From: Amycolatopsis aidingensis
GTDB lineage: Bacteria > Actinomycetota > Actinomycetes > Mycobacteriales > Pseudonocardiaceae
Assembly (NCBI RefSeq): GCF_018885265.1
Contig: NZ_CP076538.1
Coordinates: 7,414,001-7,478,000 of the forward strand
Direction of reading: 5' to 3'
DNA: 64,000 bases
Shown here: positions 10,758 through 18,066 of the stretch, piece after piece
Numbering within the stretch: the first letter of the stretch is position 1
Layout: each line of letters starts with the position of its first letter
Translations under genes and position numbers: made by a program
Notes under the pieces: generated by a model
Told to the model about the DNA's origin: nothing
Seen by the model: only the letters and a program-made list of their open reading frames with translations
Database searches by the model: none

Positions 10758-11995
10758 CCACACGCGACCACGCAGCCCAGGCCGACCGGCCGCGCACGGA
10801 GACCCACACCGACCATCGGGGAACACCCGGGGAACACGGCATCGAAACCGCTGGTCAGGAGTGTTCCCCTGTTCCCGACACTGGGGGTGGGGAACACGGG
10901 AACAGCCTGTACGCCGACGTGGCCGCGTTGCTGGACGGGGGGCTTGCGGAGCCCCCGGCGCCGGTGCTGCTGCACCGCAGCGACGGGCACGCCCTGTTCT
11001 ACGCCGGGCAGGTCAACCTGCTGTTCGGCGATCCGGAGTCCGGCAAGACCCTGGTCGCGCAGGCCGCCGCGGCGGAAGCCCTGCGCGCCAGTCGGCGGGT
11101 GCTGTTCGTGGACATCGACCACAACGGACTCAACGCCACCGTGTGCCGGTTCTTGGACATGGCCGTACCCGAGGACACCCTGCGGGACCCCCACGTGTTC
11201 CGGTATGCCGAGCCCGAGGACAAGGCGCACCTGGTGGCCGTAATCGCCGACGCGCGGCAATGGCGCCCGGCGGTGGCCGTGGTCGATTCGGTGGGAGAGC
11301 TGCTGCCCCTGCTGCGGCTGTCCAGCAACAGCCCGGACGAATTCACCCTGGCCCACACCGCCGTACTCAAACCGCTGGCGCTGGCCGGAACCGCTGTGAT
11401 CGCGATCGACCACCTGCCGAAAAACACCGAGAACCGCGCCAACGGGCCGACCGGCACCGTCGCGAAACGCCGAGCGGTCGGCGGGGTGTCCCTGCGGGTC
11501 ACCGTCAACGAGACATTCACCCCCGGCACAGGAGGCTCCGCGTTCCTGACGATCAACAAGGACCGGCACGGCGGACTACGCCGCCACTGCCCCCAAGAAG
11601 GGAGAGAACCCACCGCAGGACTGTTCACACTGGACAGTTCCAGCCACGACCTGCACTGGTCGGTGAAAGCACCCCAACTCGGCGACGCCGCAACCATCGT
11701 CGGCGTCCCCACCAGTGATCTCGCCGAGCTGGACGCGCTCGACCCACCCCCAACCTCGGTCAGGGAGGTGAAAGAACGGCTCCGCTGGCGATCCGAACGC
11801 GCCAGTGACGCCCTGCGCGCATGGCGTTCCCACCGTTCCCGCACGTTCCCCGGGAACAGGGAACACGCCACCACACCGGGTGTTCCCCGTTCCCCACCCC
11901 CACTGTCGGGAACAGGGAACACAACAACCCCTAATCCAGAAGAGATGTCCTGTATAGACAGTCCACAACCGACCACAGAGGAAGGAAACACCTGA
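10754..11995 (+). CDS. RepA-like AAA/RecA-fold ATPase (replicative helicase-type)
   Basis: The 413-residue protein has a RecA-type ATPase core (about residues 65-285). Walker A is GDPESGKT near residue 94 and the Walker B strand is VAVVDSVGEL near residue 175, followed by an IDHLPKN sensor-like segment. This matches the AAA_25/RepA group of hexameric helicases found in plasmids and integrative elements. The N-terminal 50 and C-terminal 60 residues are low-complexity, and their DNA contains dense GGGAACA motifs in both orientations. Such motifs could be the replication origin inside the gene. Its start overlaps the previous stop and its end overlaps the next gene (TGATG). Confidence 0.82.
   Translation: MTTRDHAAQADRPRTETHTDHRGTPGEHGIETAGQECSPVPDTGGGEHGNSLYADVAALLDGGLAEPPAPVLLHRSDGHALFYAGQVNLLFGDPESGKTLVAQAAAAEALRASRRVLFVDIDHNGLNATVCRFLDMAVPEDTLRDPHVFRYAEPEDKAHLVAVIADARQWRPAVAVVDSVGELLPLLRLSSNSPDEFTLAHTAVLKPLALAGTAVIAIDHLPKNTENRANGPTGTVAKRRAVGGVSLRVTVNETFTPGTGGSAFLTINKDRHGGLRRHCPQEGREPTAGLFTLDSSSHDLHWSVKAPQLGDAATIVGVPTSDLAELDALDPPPTSVREVKERLRWRSERASDALRAWRSHRSRTFPGNREHATTPGVPRSPPPLSGTGNTTTPNPEEMSCIDSPQPTTEEGNT
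10818..10905. repeat. Left GGGAACA array inside the RepA-like gene
   Basis: Six GGGAACA/TGTTCCC units occur within 88 bp, at 10818, 10829, 10861, 10870, 10889 and 10898, in the order two forward, two reverse, two forward. The part 10861-10904 is an imperfect inverted copy of 11880-11922 at the other end of the gene. The pattern looks like iterons or a protein-binding origin. Confidence 0.75.
11825..11922. repeat. Right GGGAACA array inside the RepA-like gene
   Basis: About nine GTTCCC/GGGAAC units fall within 98 bp, between 11825 and 11922. The segment 11880-11922 matches the reverse complement of 10861-10904 almost throughout, with about two one-base gaps and one or two mismatches. This pair of 43-bp inverted repeats brackets the conserved ATPase domain. 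Confidence 0.75.
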
Positions 11996-12264
11996 TGTCC
12001 CGCATCGTTCGACCCGTGCAGTACGGGTCCAGCGACCTTACGGAACTGACACGACACGAAGTCGACCAGGCCCGCCGCGCCGGGCACCTGCGCGACCTGA
12101 TGTCCGGCAACGACCCGGACGCCCACCCCGACTACATCCACCACACCGCCGGCTGCTCACGGCCCGCCCCCAAGCGCATCTCGCGCAACGCCAACGCGCG
12201 TGTCCTCGGGGAACCGATCATCTACCGCTGCCCCTCCTGCGGCGGCACGAACAAGGAGGACTGA
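11995..12264 (+). CDS. Small zinc-ribbon-like protein
   Basis: An 89-residue protein that starts with the ATG overlapping the RepA-like stop codon. Its C-terminus ends in YRCPSCGGTNKED, half of a zinc ribbon; another Cys lies at CSRPAPKR near residue 54 and may complete the site. It is probably a small DNA- or protein-binding accessory of the element. It belongs to no family I can name. Confidence 0.65.
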   Translation: MSRIVRPVQYGSSDLTELTRHEVDQARRAGHLRDLMSGNDPDAHPDYIHHTAGCSRPAPKRISRNANARVLGEPIIYRCPSCGGTNKED

Positions 12265-12266
12265 GC

Positions 12267-13040
12267 ATGCACGCAATCACCCACAAACGAACCGGCATCA
12301 AAAGCCTGCCCAGCAACGACGACCTTCCCCCACAGGCCCACCAGTTGGCCGACACCTGGCGCAAGCTGGAAGACCGGATCGAAGACCTCGAAGACCGCTT
12401 CGAAGACCAGCAGGACGCCATCCGGGAAGCCGCCCGCGCCGACGCCGAAGCATTGAAGGCCGCCGTCCTGGCCGACGAGCCCGTTCCCGAGCACGAACGC
12501 GAGCCCACCGAGCAAGCCGTACTCGACGAACTCAAGCAACAGGCCCCCATCCTCGTCACCGAACGCCAGCGCGTCAGCACGCAACTACGGTCCGTCCTCA
12601 CCGAACACCGCGCCTGGATCGCTGAGAAAGGACGCGAACGACTGACACCCGCCCTCGCCGACTACCGCGCCGCGCTCGCCGACGCCGCCCGCACGGTCAA
12701 AACAGCCGCACAACGGCTTCGGGACGCATCCGAACTCCTCGGCCTCGCCGACGACCTGTACAAGGGCCACGACGACCCCGGAATACACCCCGCCGTCACC
12801 ACCACCGAAGGCAACATGCTCGGGTTCGGCGCCGCCCAGATCGAGGCCAACAAGATCGCCGAATGGCTCGCCAACTGGGAAACACCCGCCGCCCGATACC
12901 GCCAGGTACGCGGCAAAAACGGCATCACCATGCGTATCGGTGCCGACACCGCGGTCGGCTTCGTCCGCGACGGCCAAGGCGAATACCTCGATGACCTACG
13001 CGGCCCCTACGACCCACCAGAACCAGCAGACCCGGCATAA
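12267..13040 (+). CDS. Coiled-coil hypothetical protein (257 aa)
   Basis: The start follows the previous stop by two bases with GGAGGA just upstream. Residues 25-170 are strongly helical and charged, with heptad-like patterns (around KLEDRIEDLEDRFEDQQDAI), and predict a long coiled coil. The C-terminal third is a compact domain with several beta-like segments. Its place between replication genes and an HNH nuclease recalls phage-like gene order, but no scaffold, capsid or portal similarity is visible. Function is unknown. Confidence 0.7.
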   Translation: MHAITHKRTGIKSLPSNDDLPPQAHQLADTWRKLEDRIEDLEDRFEDQQDAIREAARADAEALKAAVLADEPVPEHEREPTEQAVLDELKQQAPILVTERQRVSTQLRSVLTEHRAWIAEKGRERLTPALADYRAALADAARTVKTAAQRLRDASELLGLADDLYKGHDDPGIHPAVTTTEGNMLGFGAAQIEANKIAEWLANWETPAARYRQVRGKNGITMRIGADTAVGFVRDGQGEYLDDLRGPYDPPEPADPA

Positions 13041-13112
13041 CCACCCACGCGCGGCTCCGAGGGACACCAACCCCTCGGGGCCGCGCACCCACCCCGACCA
13101 GAGGACACCCCC

Positions 13113-13397
13113 ATGGGCTGGACCCCCCGCCGCGCGTTCCCCACAGCCGCCCGAGCGCGCATCCTGCAACGCGACCCCACCTGCCAGACGTGCGGCCTAC
13201 GACCATCCGTGATCGCCGACCACATCACCCCCGTGGCCGAAGGCGGCAGCGACGACGAGAGCAACGGCCAAGGGCTCTGTCGGCCGTGCCACGACACCAA
13301 AACCCAAGCCGAACGGCAGCGCGGACACACACGATGGAACCAAACACGACCACGACAACAACGCAAACCCGAACAGCATCCCGGACTACTCGACTGA
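13113..13397 (+). CDS. HNH endonuclease
   Basis: A 94-residue HNH nuclease. A zinc-binding pair CQTCG (near residue 28) is followed by the HNH core DHITPVAEGGSDDESNGQGL and the second zinc pair CRPCHDTKT. All catalytic positions (His of DHI, Asn of SNGQ, His of CHDTKT) are present. Small HNH genes of this type often sit beside terminase genes in actinophages and also occur in integrative elements. No terminase is present here. The ATG at 13113 follows AGAGGACACCCCC. Confidence 0.9.
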   Translation: MGWTPRRAFPTAARARILQRDPTCQTCGLRPSVIADHITPVAEGGSDDESNGQGLCRPCHDTKTQAERQRGHTRWNQTRPRQQRKPEQHPGLLD

Positions 13398-13695
13398 CCC
13401 ACACCAGCCAGGGGGCCACCCCTCCCCGGACCCACACGGCATAGGAAGGTGCTGTTTCCCCCGTTCTGTACGGGTCTGGCACTCACAGCCCCCAACCAAC
13501 CGAACACACCGAAACCACCCCAACCAGCACAAACCACCCAGCGCCACCCCGCCGAACACCCCGCACGACGCGCGAAGACCCGCCCAGGCGATCACCACCA
13601 GGGCGGGTCCTCGCACCCACACAGCCCGTTCAACGGCCCCGCAAGACGCACCCATCGGCACCAGCGCTGCCCAGCTCGGCAACGCCCACCCACAG
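13398..13695. other. Region without a supported gene
   Basis: The 298 bp between the HNH gene and the immunity gene are strongly C-rich on the plus strand. The open frames on both strands are low-complexity (Pro/Thr/His) and lack ribosome-binding sites. I see no repeat or RNA fold that stands out. Confidence 0.6.
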
Positions 13696-14142
13696 CTAGC
13701 CCTGCCCCGACCCATCCGGCGAGTACGGCTCGACATCACACTCGTCTAACCGCCCCTGCCGGAGCACATCCAGCGCAGCCTGCGACACCACGAGATCAGC
13801 CTTGTCAGTCACACCGAAGTCGTCCTGACCAGCCTTACCGGTCACATAGAACCATTTGAACTCCGGAAGTTCCAAAGTTCCGTAAATCTCTGTGTACTGC
13901 TCGTCGACTGTCACTTCCATATCGCGCAGCTCGAATGCGCCGAGACCGGACTTTTCTACCTTGTCAGCCAGGCTCTTGCTTATCGCGAAGCACGGGAACG
14001 ATTCAAGCAGATCATCACCTAGCCATCCTTCGAATTTGAAATGTAGCTTCGAAACCCGTGGCGGATGGACACTGGTATCTATTTTGACATTGTCGCCAAA
14101 TGTCGGTGATGCTTCCGGTCGTAGTATGAAATAGTCGGTCAT
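13696..14142 (-). CDS. Putative immunity protein of a polymorphic toxin cassette
   Basis: A 148-residue acidic cytoplasmic-type protein that follows the toxin gene by six bases on the same strand. It has beta-rich segments (YFILRPEA, KLHFKFEG, EVTVDEQYTEIYGTLEL, FKWFYVTGK) and resembles immunity proteins of the Imm43-like type. That family match is from memory and not certain. Its role is inferred mainly from position next to a nuclease-type toxin domain. GC content is lower than in surrounding genes, which fits recent transfer. Confidence 0.65.
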   Translation of the reverse strand: MTDYFILRPEASPTFGDNVKIDTSVHPPRVSKLHFKFEGWLGDDLLESFPCFAISKSLADKVEKSGLGAFELRDMEVTVDEQYTEIYGTLELPEFKWFYVTGKAGQDDFGVTDKADLVVSQAALDVLRQGRLDECDVEPYSPDGSGQG

Positions 14143-14148
14143 GGTGGC

Positions 14149-14820
14149 TCACCTTACCGGAGGGTTGAACTGATCGCCATACTTGTCATCGAGGTAGGTG
14201 GCAAAGTCGAGCAGTTGTTGCTTTGTTGCAGTAGGGTTGTTTCGGTAGAACTCATTCCATTCTCGCCGAAGGGTTCTCAAGTGAAGAGTATTGTTAATCT
14301 CGTTTGGTATCCCTCGTAGATTGCCCAAGGAATGCATCTCTTCCGGCTGAATACTGGCTTCTGGGTACTGTCCCGCCGCTTTCTGCTCGACAGCATGATG
14401 AACGTTCACTTTGCCTTTCGTCTCCGGGTAGGCATCGGTGAAAGTCTTCCGGTAGTTCTTCGACTTGCTGTAGCCGAACTTGGCGCGCTTCTTTGGCTGG
14501 TCCTGTTGCGTCGGGCCTGCCCTGGCAGGTTGGGTACTACCGCTACCCCCGCCCGTTCATACGCCGCCCGACACAATCGCGTTAGCCGTGCCACGGATGG
14601 CCTCCTGTAATGCGGCGAGGCTGGTTATCGCGTTGTCTGCCGCTTCGGTGGCGAAACCAATCGGCGCTTCAACGCTTCCCATGTGCTTCGTGTTGCCGAT
14701 CAGCGAATGCAGCGTGGTTTGAATGTTGGTCACCTGCTCTTTGATCAAGTTTGCTGCGCCGAAGTCGATTTGCTCGGCAACGTTGTTTACCTGACCGGCG
14801 AGTTCTTCGAGTCCGCTCAC
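14149..14820 (-). pseudogene. WXG100-like/polymorphic toxin gene interrupted by one in-frame TGA
   Basis: One continuous frame runs from GTG 14820 to the stop at 14149 with a single TGA at 14557-14559 (codon 88). Before the stop are 87 residues of helical, WXG100-like sequence as in ESX/T7SS-exported toxins. After it comes a Gly/Ser linker and a 90-residue C-terminal domain. That domain has HHAVEQ, NLRGIPNEINNTLHL and REWNEFYRNNPTATKQQLLDF, a pattern known from C-terminal nuclease-type toxin domains of RHS and ESX proteins. With the TGA read as an amino acid, the product would be 223 residues. It is probably a nonsense-inactivated toxin; readthrough or internal initiation at GTG 14409 cannot be excluded. 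Confidence 0.7.
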
Positions 14821-14822
14821 TG

Positions 14823-15153
14823 TTATTCCCTTCCCTTTACGTTGGATTGCCCTCGATCGTGCTGAGCGCGTCTGATAGTTCCGGCAGTTTCACCGGCAGC
14901 CTGGCGAAGATTCACGCGAATGTCGCAGACAGATCTACCGCCGGTCCGCTTTCGCGCGGCTATCTCGATTATGCGAACCGTCACGACCGTGCTCCTTCCG
15001 GCCGTGCCGTCGCCGACCTGATGCCGGTGATCTCCGACTCCGGCACCGGCGCACGGTGTGGCTGCCAACTGCACATACACCCAGCAGGGCAGCGGCTGGT
15101 ACGCCAACGACTACAGCGTGACCTAGTGCTCCTGATCGCTGCTGCGTCGTCAT
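14823..15153 (-). pseudogene. Probable frameshifted small gene upstream of the toxin
   Basis: A frame starts at ATG 15153, overlapping the previous stop (ATGA), and looks protein-like for about 30 codons. A different frame then continues coherently (DHRHQVGDGTAGRSTVVTVR and a helical C-terminus) to a TAA at 14823, three bases before the toxin start. The two halves are one base out of register, with the switch somewhere near 15060-15100. I read this as one gene of about 110 codons broken by an indel. Alternatively only one of the frames is used. Confidence 0.35.
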
Positions 15154-15464
15154 GGGAAATCGTGTCCATCTCGCTCCAATCTGGACTCAGGATCATCGGC
15201 AGGCCAAAAAGGACGATCTGCCAACCTGCGATTGCAGAAGCCAGCGAAGGCAAGCGCGTGCGACGCCAGCGCGATGGCGAATTCCTTGCCGACCGAGGCG
15301 TCCTGCAAGCGCGGTCCGATGGTCAACACCACCTCGTCGGTACCGTCACCGATGATCAACCCCGGCAAGCGGCCGTGATACAACGGGACCGGCCGCGTGT
15401 GGCACAACGGGTTGATAGCAACGACGATCCGGCCGTCGCCTGCACTGTCGCTGTCGTCGCTCAT
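15150..15464 (-). CDS. Hypothetical protein (104 aa), first gene of the toxin operon
   Basis: The frame is much longer, but the ATG at 15464 follows a GGCGAGGGA box and begins the well-composed part of the protein. The sequence has a beta-rich middle (RIVVAINPL, PGLIIGDGTDEVVLTIG) and a C-terminal helix (FAIALASHALAFAGFC). It overlaps the next gene by ATGA and heads a leftward operon ending in the toxin and immunity genes. Its function is unknown; it could help toxin export or handling. Confidence 0.55.
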   Translation of the reverse strand: MSDDSDSAGDGRIVVAINPLCHTRPVPLYHGRLPGLIIGDGTDEVVLTIGPRLQDASVGKEFAIALASHALAFAGFCNRRLADRPFWPADDPESRLERDGHDFP

Positions 15465-15827
15465 TCCCTCGCCTTGTCCGATGTGGACGCCAGCGAGGCC
15501 GACACGATGCGGGACGCCTCGGCCTCGCTGGCTTGCTGGGGCCGGTAGAGGCACCCATGGACGAACGACGCGCTGGACACCCCTACCGGCGAACGGGTGC
15601 GGCGCTGGCCCCAGTCGGGGGAGAGGGAGAAAGCCAGCGCACGTACCCCTGTCGCGACTCGGAACGGCAACCGCGCACCCGCACTCCGTGGGCACTTTGC
15701 AGCGGTCAACGGTCCGTACCGCCCGAACAACACTAAGCACGCAGGTGGCTACGAAGTGCCAGTTTCGGTAACAGTCCGTTCAGACGACAGGAGTATCCTG
15801 TGACCGGCCGTACGGAAAGGTGTCAGG
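15465..15827. promoter_or_regulatory. Divergent intergenic region (363 bp) before the XRE regulator
   Basis: This stretch lies between the leftward toxin operon and the rightward XRE gene. Open frames in it are shadows with poor composition. It should hold both promoters. The last 60 bp before the XRE start are less GC-rich and include AGGAGTATCCTGTGACC, a possible -10 region (TATCCT), followed by an AAAGGTG ribosome-binding site. No clear palindromic operator is seen. Confidence 0.45.
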
Positions 15828-17012
15828 ATGCCTGAAGTAGCTTCAATCGGTGAACGTACCGCGATACAACGTAAGCTGAGTGGCCTAACGCAAACCCAAT
15901 TGGCCCAGCGCGCTAACTACTCACTGTCATATGTGCGAGCGGTTGAACAGGGTCGTGAACCAGCATCCCCCGCGTTCACCGCCGCCGTCGCACGCGCTCT
16001 CCGCGTTGAGCCCGAGCAGCTAACCGGCGCCCCGTACCGAGAGACGATCGAACAAGAGGGACCGCTAGAAGGGCTGACCGACCTTCGAGCGGTCCTGGCA
16101 GAAGGTCAGTACGTCAATCCGGTCCAACCGGACTCGGTTGACGCAATGGCAACCGAGATGGACGCCGTTAACCGGGTCTACCGCAACGACAAGGGCAGGC
16201 AGGCGCTGGCGCGGTTGCCCGTCCTGCTCCGTCAGTTGCACGGCGCTGTGAGGGATGCCACGACGGACACCGAACGTGGTCGGCTGTATTCCTTGCTTTC
16301 GGCCGGATACGTAACCGCAGAGCGGTTGTGCAGGCGATTCGGCTACATGTCCCTGTGCACGCCTGCGGTTGACCGGCTGGAGTGGGTAGCGGCTCTAGCA
16401 GATGACCCCCTGTACGTCGCCCAGGCCAAGGTCAAGCGCGCCCGTGTGCTGATGTACTTGGACGCTACCGACGTGGGGCTCTCGCTTGTGGAGCAAGGAC
16501 TTGACGACATCACAGGAGACGACGAACCCGCAGTCGCGGTACGTGGCTATGCACACCTCTGCGGAGCGATCGCGGCAGCACGCGGACGCAAACCCGACAC
16601 AGCTCGCGCTCACATTGCGGAAGCGCGCAATCTCGCCCCGCGCGTGAACGGCGAGAGCGACGCCTACGGGACGCTGTTCGGCAAGGGCAACGTCGGCATT
16701 CACGCCTGCGCGGTGGAGATGGAGGCAGGCGACCCCGGCAGGGCCGCGAACGACGGCTCAGCGCTCCGCCTGCCGTCCGGAATCGCGCCGCCGAGGGCAG
16801 GGCACCACTGGCAGGACACCGCGCGTGCCTGGCTACTCTCAGGCCAACCGAACAAGGCGCTGGACGCCCTGAACCGCGCCCGGAAGGTCGCACCCCAGCA
16901 GACCCGCCTACACCCCTCGGTACGGGAGACCCTGACCGGCATCGCCGAGTCCGAGCGCCGCCGCTCGGACAGCCTGACCTCATTCGCCGGATGGGTAGGT
17001 ATGCGCTTCTGA
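15828..17012 (+). CDS. XRE-family regulator with TPR-like C-terminal region
   Basis: The 394-residue protein begins with a Cro/CI-type helix-turn-helix (LTQTQLAQRANYSLSYVRAVEQG, about residues 20-42). The rest is alpha-helical with repeated Ala-rich helix pairs as in TPR-like regulators (about residues 120-380). Such long XRE proteins are common as control genes of actinobacterial integrative elements and often respond to small ligands or peptides. It is the rightmost gene of the element and ends about 130 bp before the right-end repeat. Confidence 0.85.
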   Translation: MPEVASIGERTAIQRKLSGLTQTQLAQRANYSLSYVRAVEQGREPASPAFTAAVARALRVEPEQLTGAPYRETIEQEGPLEGLTDLRAVLAEGQYVNPVQPDSVDAMATEMDAVNRVYRNDKGRQALARLPVLLRQLHGAVRDATTDTERGRLYSLLSAGYVTAERLCRRFGYMSLCTPAVDRLEWVAALADDPLYVAQAKVKRARVLMYLDATDVGLSLVEQGLDDITGDDEPAVAVRGYAHLCGAIAAARGRKPDTARAHIAEARNLAPRVNGESDAYGTLFGKGNVGIHACAVEMEAGDPGRAANDGSALRLPSGIAPPRAGHHWQDTARAWLLSGQPNKALDALNRARKVAPQQTRLHPSVRETLTGIAESERRRSDSLTSFAGWVGMRF

Positions 17013-17027
17013 CCGGCACACCTGCCA

Positions 17028-17054
17028 TGCGTACCGGTACGCAACGGGTACACA
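17028..17054. repeat. GGTACGCA repeats near the right end (candidate integrase arm sites)
   Basis: TGCGTACC (17028-17035) is immediately followed by its complement GGTACGCA (17036-17043), making a 16-bp palindrome. A third, diverged copy (GGTACACA) is at 17047-17054. The stretch 17035-17054 matches 8303-8322 near the left end in 18 of 20 bases, in direct orientation. Confidence 0.45.
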
Positions 17055-17135
17055 CGAGGTCAGAAACCGGCGAGAGTCGACGAGACCCGCTGAGAGGCAT
17101 TTTTGCTGGTCAACCCGCATGTAGACAAGATCAAC

Positions 17136-17150
17136 GCAGGTCAGGACCCT
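17136..17150 (+). repeat. 15-bp end repeat, right copy
   Basis: GCAGGTCAGGACCCT is the exact inverse of the left-end copy at 8264-8278. It is followed by a large hairpin that starts with GTGAATGGCCCGTTCAC. Confidence 0.7.
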
Positions 17151-17158
17151 ACCCGCCG

Positions 17159-17202
17159 TGAATGGCCCGTTCACTGCGAAAATGCAGGGAACGGGCCGCT
17201 CA
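17159..17202. repeat. Large imperfect hairpin at the right junction
   Basis: Arm 17159-17177 pairs with 17184-17202 (16 of 19 positions) around a 6-base loop. The left arm is itself close to the palindrome at the left junction (8239-8255). It may be a dispersed intergenic palindrome used as the integration target, or a terminator. Confidence 0.5.
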
Positions 17203-17226
17203 CAGCATTGGGCGGGCAAGGAAACG

Positions 17227-17519
17227 ATGTTCCTCGGCTCGTGGGTCATCGGCACCGCGATGGTGCTCGCCGGGCTGCTCGGCCCCGCGCTGGGCGAGCT
17301 GTCCGGGCGACCATCACCGAGCACACCTTCGGCTACCAGACCGACCTGCAGCAGGTCGAGTACCAGTGGCGCCTGGTCGGCGAGGTACAGCGCACCGAGC
17401 GGTTCTTCCTGGTCAAGATGACCGGCCAGGTGGCACTGATGCTCCCCCGCCGGGTACTCACCGCCGAGCAGGACGCCGAGCTCGACGCCTTCCTCGGCCA
17501 GCTGGCCCCGGCCGGCTGA
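17227..17519 (+). pseudogene. Broken YcxB-like paralogue at the element junction
   Basis: The C-terminal 70 residues (frame ending at 17519) match the neighbouring intact gene: YQTDLQQVEYQWRLV against YETDLEQAEYRWEQV, and the shared pattern RFFLVxxTGQVAL. The upstream membrane segment (from ATG 17227) lies in another frame, and the section between them is shorter than in the intact copy. This is a frameshifted, internally deleted paralogue. It begins directly at the hairpin that marks the element's right end, so the insertion may have removed its 5' part. Confidence 0.65.
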
Positions 17520-17578
17520 ACCCGGCCCACGCCACCAGGCGCTGATGACATGATGTGCACCGACCAGGGGGAGGGCCC

Positions 17579-18061
17579 GTGCACATCGAGATCCAGAGTC
17601 AGTTCGACGCCGGAGAAGACCTCAGGGACCTCAGGCAGGCCATCCGGCTGGGAATGCGACGGCAGCTCTGGGGCCTGGCCGCGGCGTGCCTCGCGTTCCT
17701 CGGCGGCGGCGTCCTCCTGCTGCTGAACGACCTCGTGATCTCGGGAATCCTGGCGTTCGCCGCCGTGCTGTTTCTGCCCGTGTGGGTTGAGCGCCGGATC
17801 CGCGCGACGATCGCGGAACTGCGGAAACGGCTCGACCGGCCGGGGCGCGTGCTCGTGACCGACGAGTCCTACGCCTACGAGACCGATCTTGAGCAGGCCG
17901 AGTACCGCTGGGAACAGGTCAAACGGGTGCTCGTCAACCAGCGGTTCTTCCTGGTCGAAGTGACCGGTCAGGTCGCGCTCGTCATCGGGCGCCGGCACCT
18001 CACCGCTGCGCAGGACGCCGAACTCGGTGCCTTCCTCGAGAACCTGACCCCCGCCCGCTGA
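17579..18061 (+). CDS. YcxB-like membrane protein (160 aa)
   Basis: The GTG at 17579 follows an AGGGGGAGGG box. The protein has about 30 N-terminal soluble residues and two membrane segments (about residues 30-75). The C-terminal beta domain (about 90-160) has the pattern TDESYAYETDLEQAEYRWEQV ending RFFLVEVTGQVALVIGRR. This is the layout of YcxB-like proteins, whose function is unknown. The gene converges with hspR six bases away, and a broken copy lies just upstream. Confidence 0.75.
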   Translation: MHIEIQSQFDAGEDLRDLRQAIRLGMRRQLWGLAAACLAFLGGGVLLLLNDLVISGILAFAAVLFLPVWVERRIRATIAELRKRLDRPGRVLVTDESYAYETDLEQAEYRWEQVKRVLVNQRFFLVEVTGQVALVIGRRHLTAAQDAELGAFLENLTPAR

Positions 18062-18066
18062 CCGGC

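Larger units (their letters stand above)
8264..17150. mobile_element. Integrated element of about 8.9 kb (integrase, Xis, RepA-like ATPase, toxin cassette, XRE)
   Basis: The segment holds an integrase at its left end, a divergent excisionase-RepA operon, an HNH gene, a toxin/immunity cassette and an XRE regulator at its right end. It separates chromosomal genes: the globin reductase on the left and YcxB-like genes on the right. No tRNA is at either end. The ends are marked by a 15-bp identical sequence in inverted orientation (8264-8278 and 17136-17150) and by an imperfect direct repeat (8239-8259 and 17158-17178, 18 of 21 bases). The exact boundaries are therefore approximate. No TraB/FtsK, relaxase, capsid or terminase gene is visible, so the element is not self-transmissible by known routes. 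It resembles an actinomycete integrative element or satellite. Confidence 0.8.

Noticed and set aside
13449..13859. Pro/Thr/His-rich plus-strand frame after the HNH gene
   Set aside because: It has no ribosome-binding site, is low-complexity, and overlaps the immunity gene on the other strand.
8264..17150. Element considered as a complete conjugative element or a prophage
   Set aside because: No TraB/FtsK, relaxase, terminase, portal, capsid or tail gene is visible. Only the HNH and coiled-coil genes hint at phage-like order.
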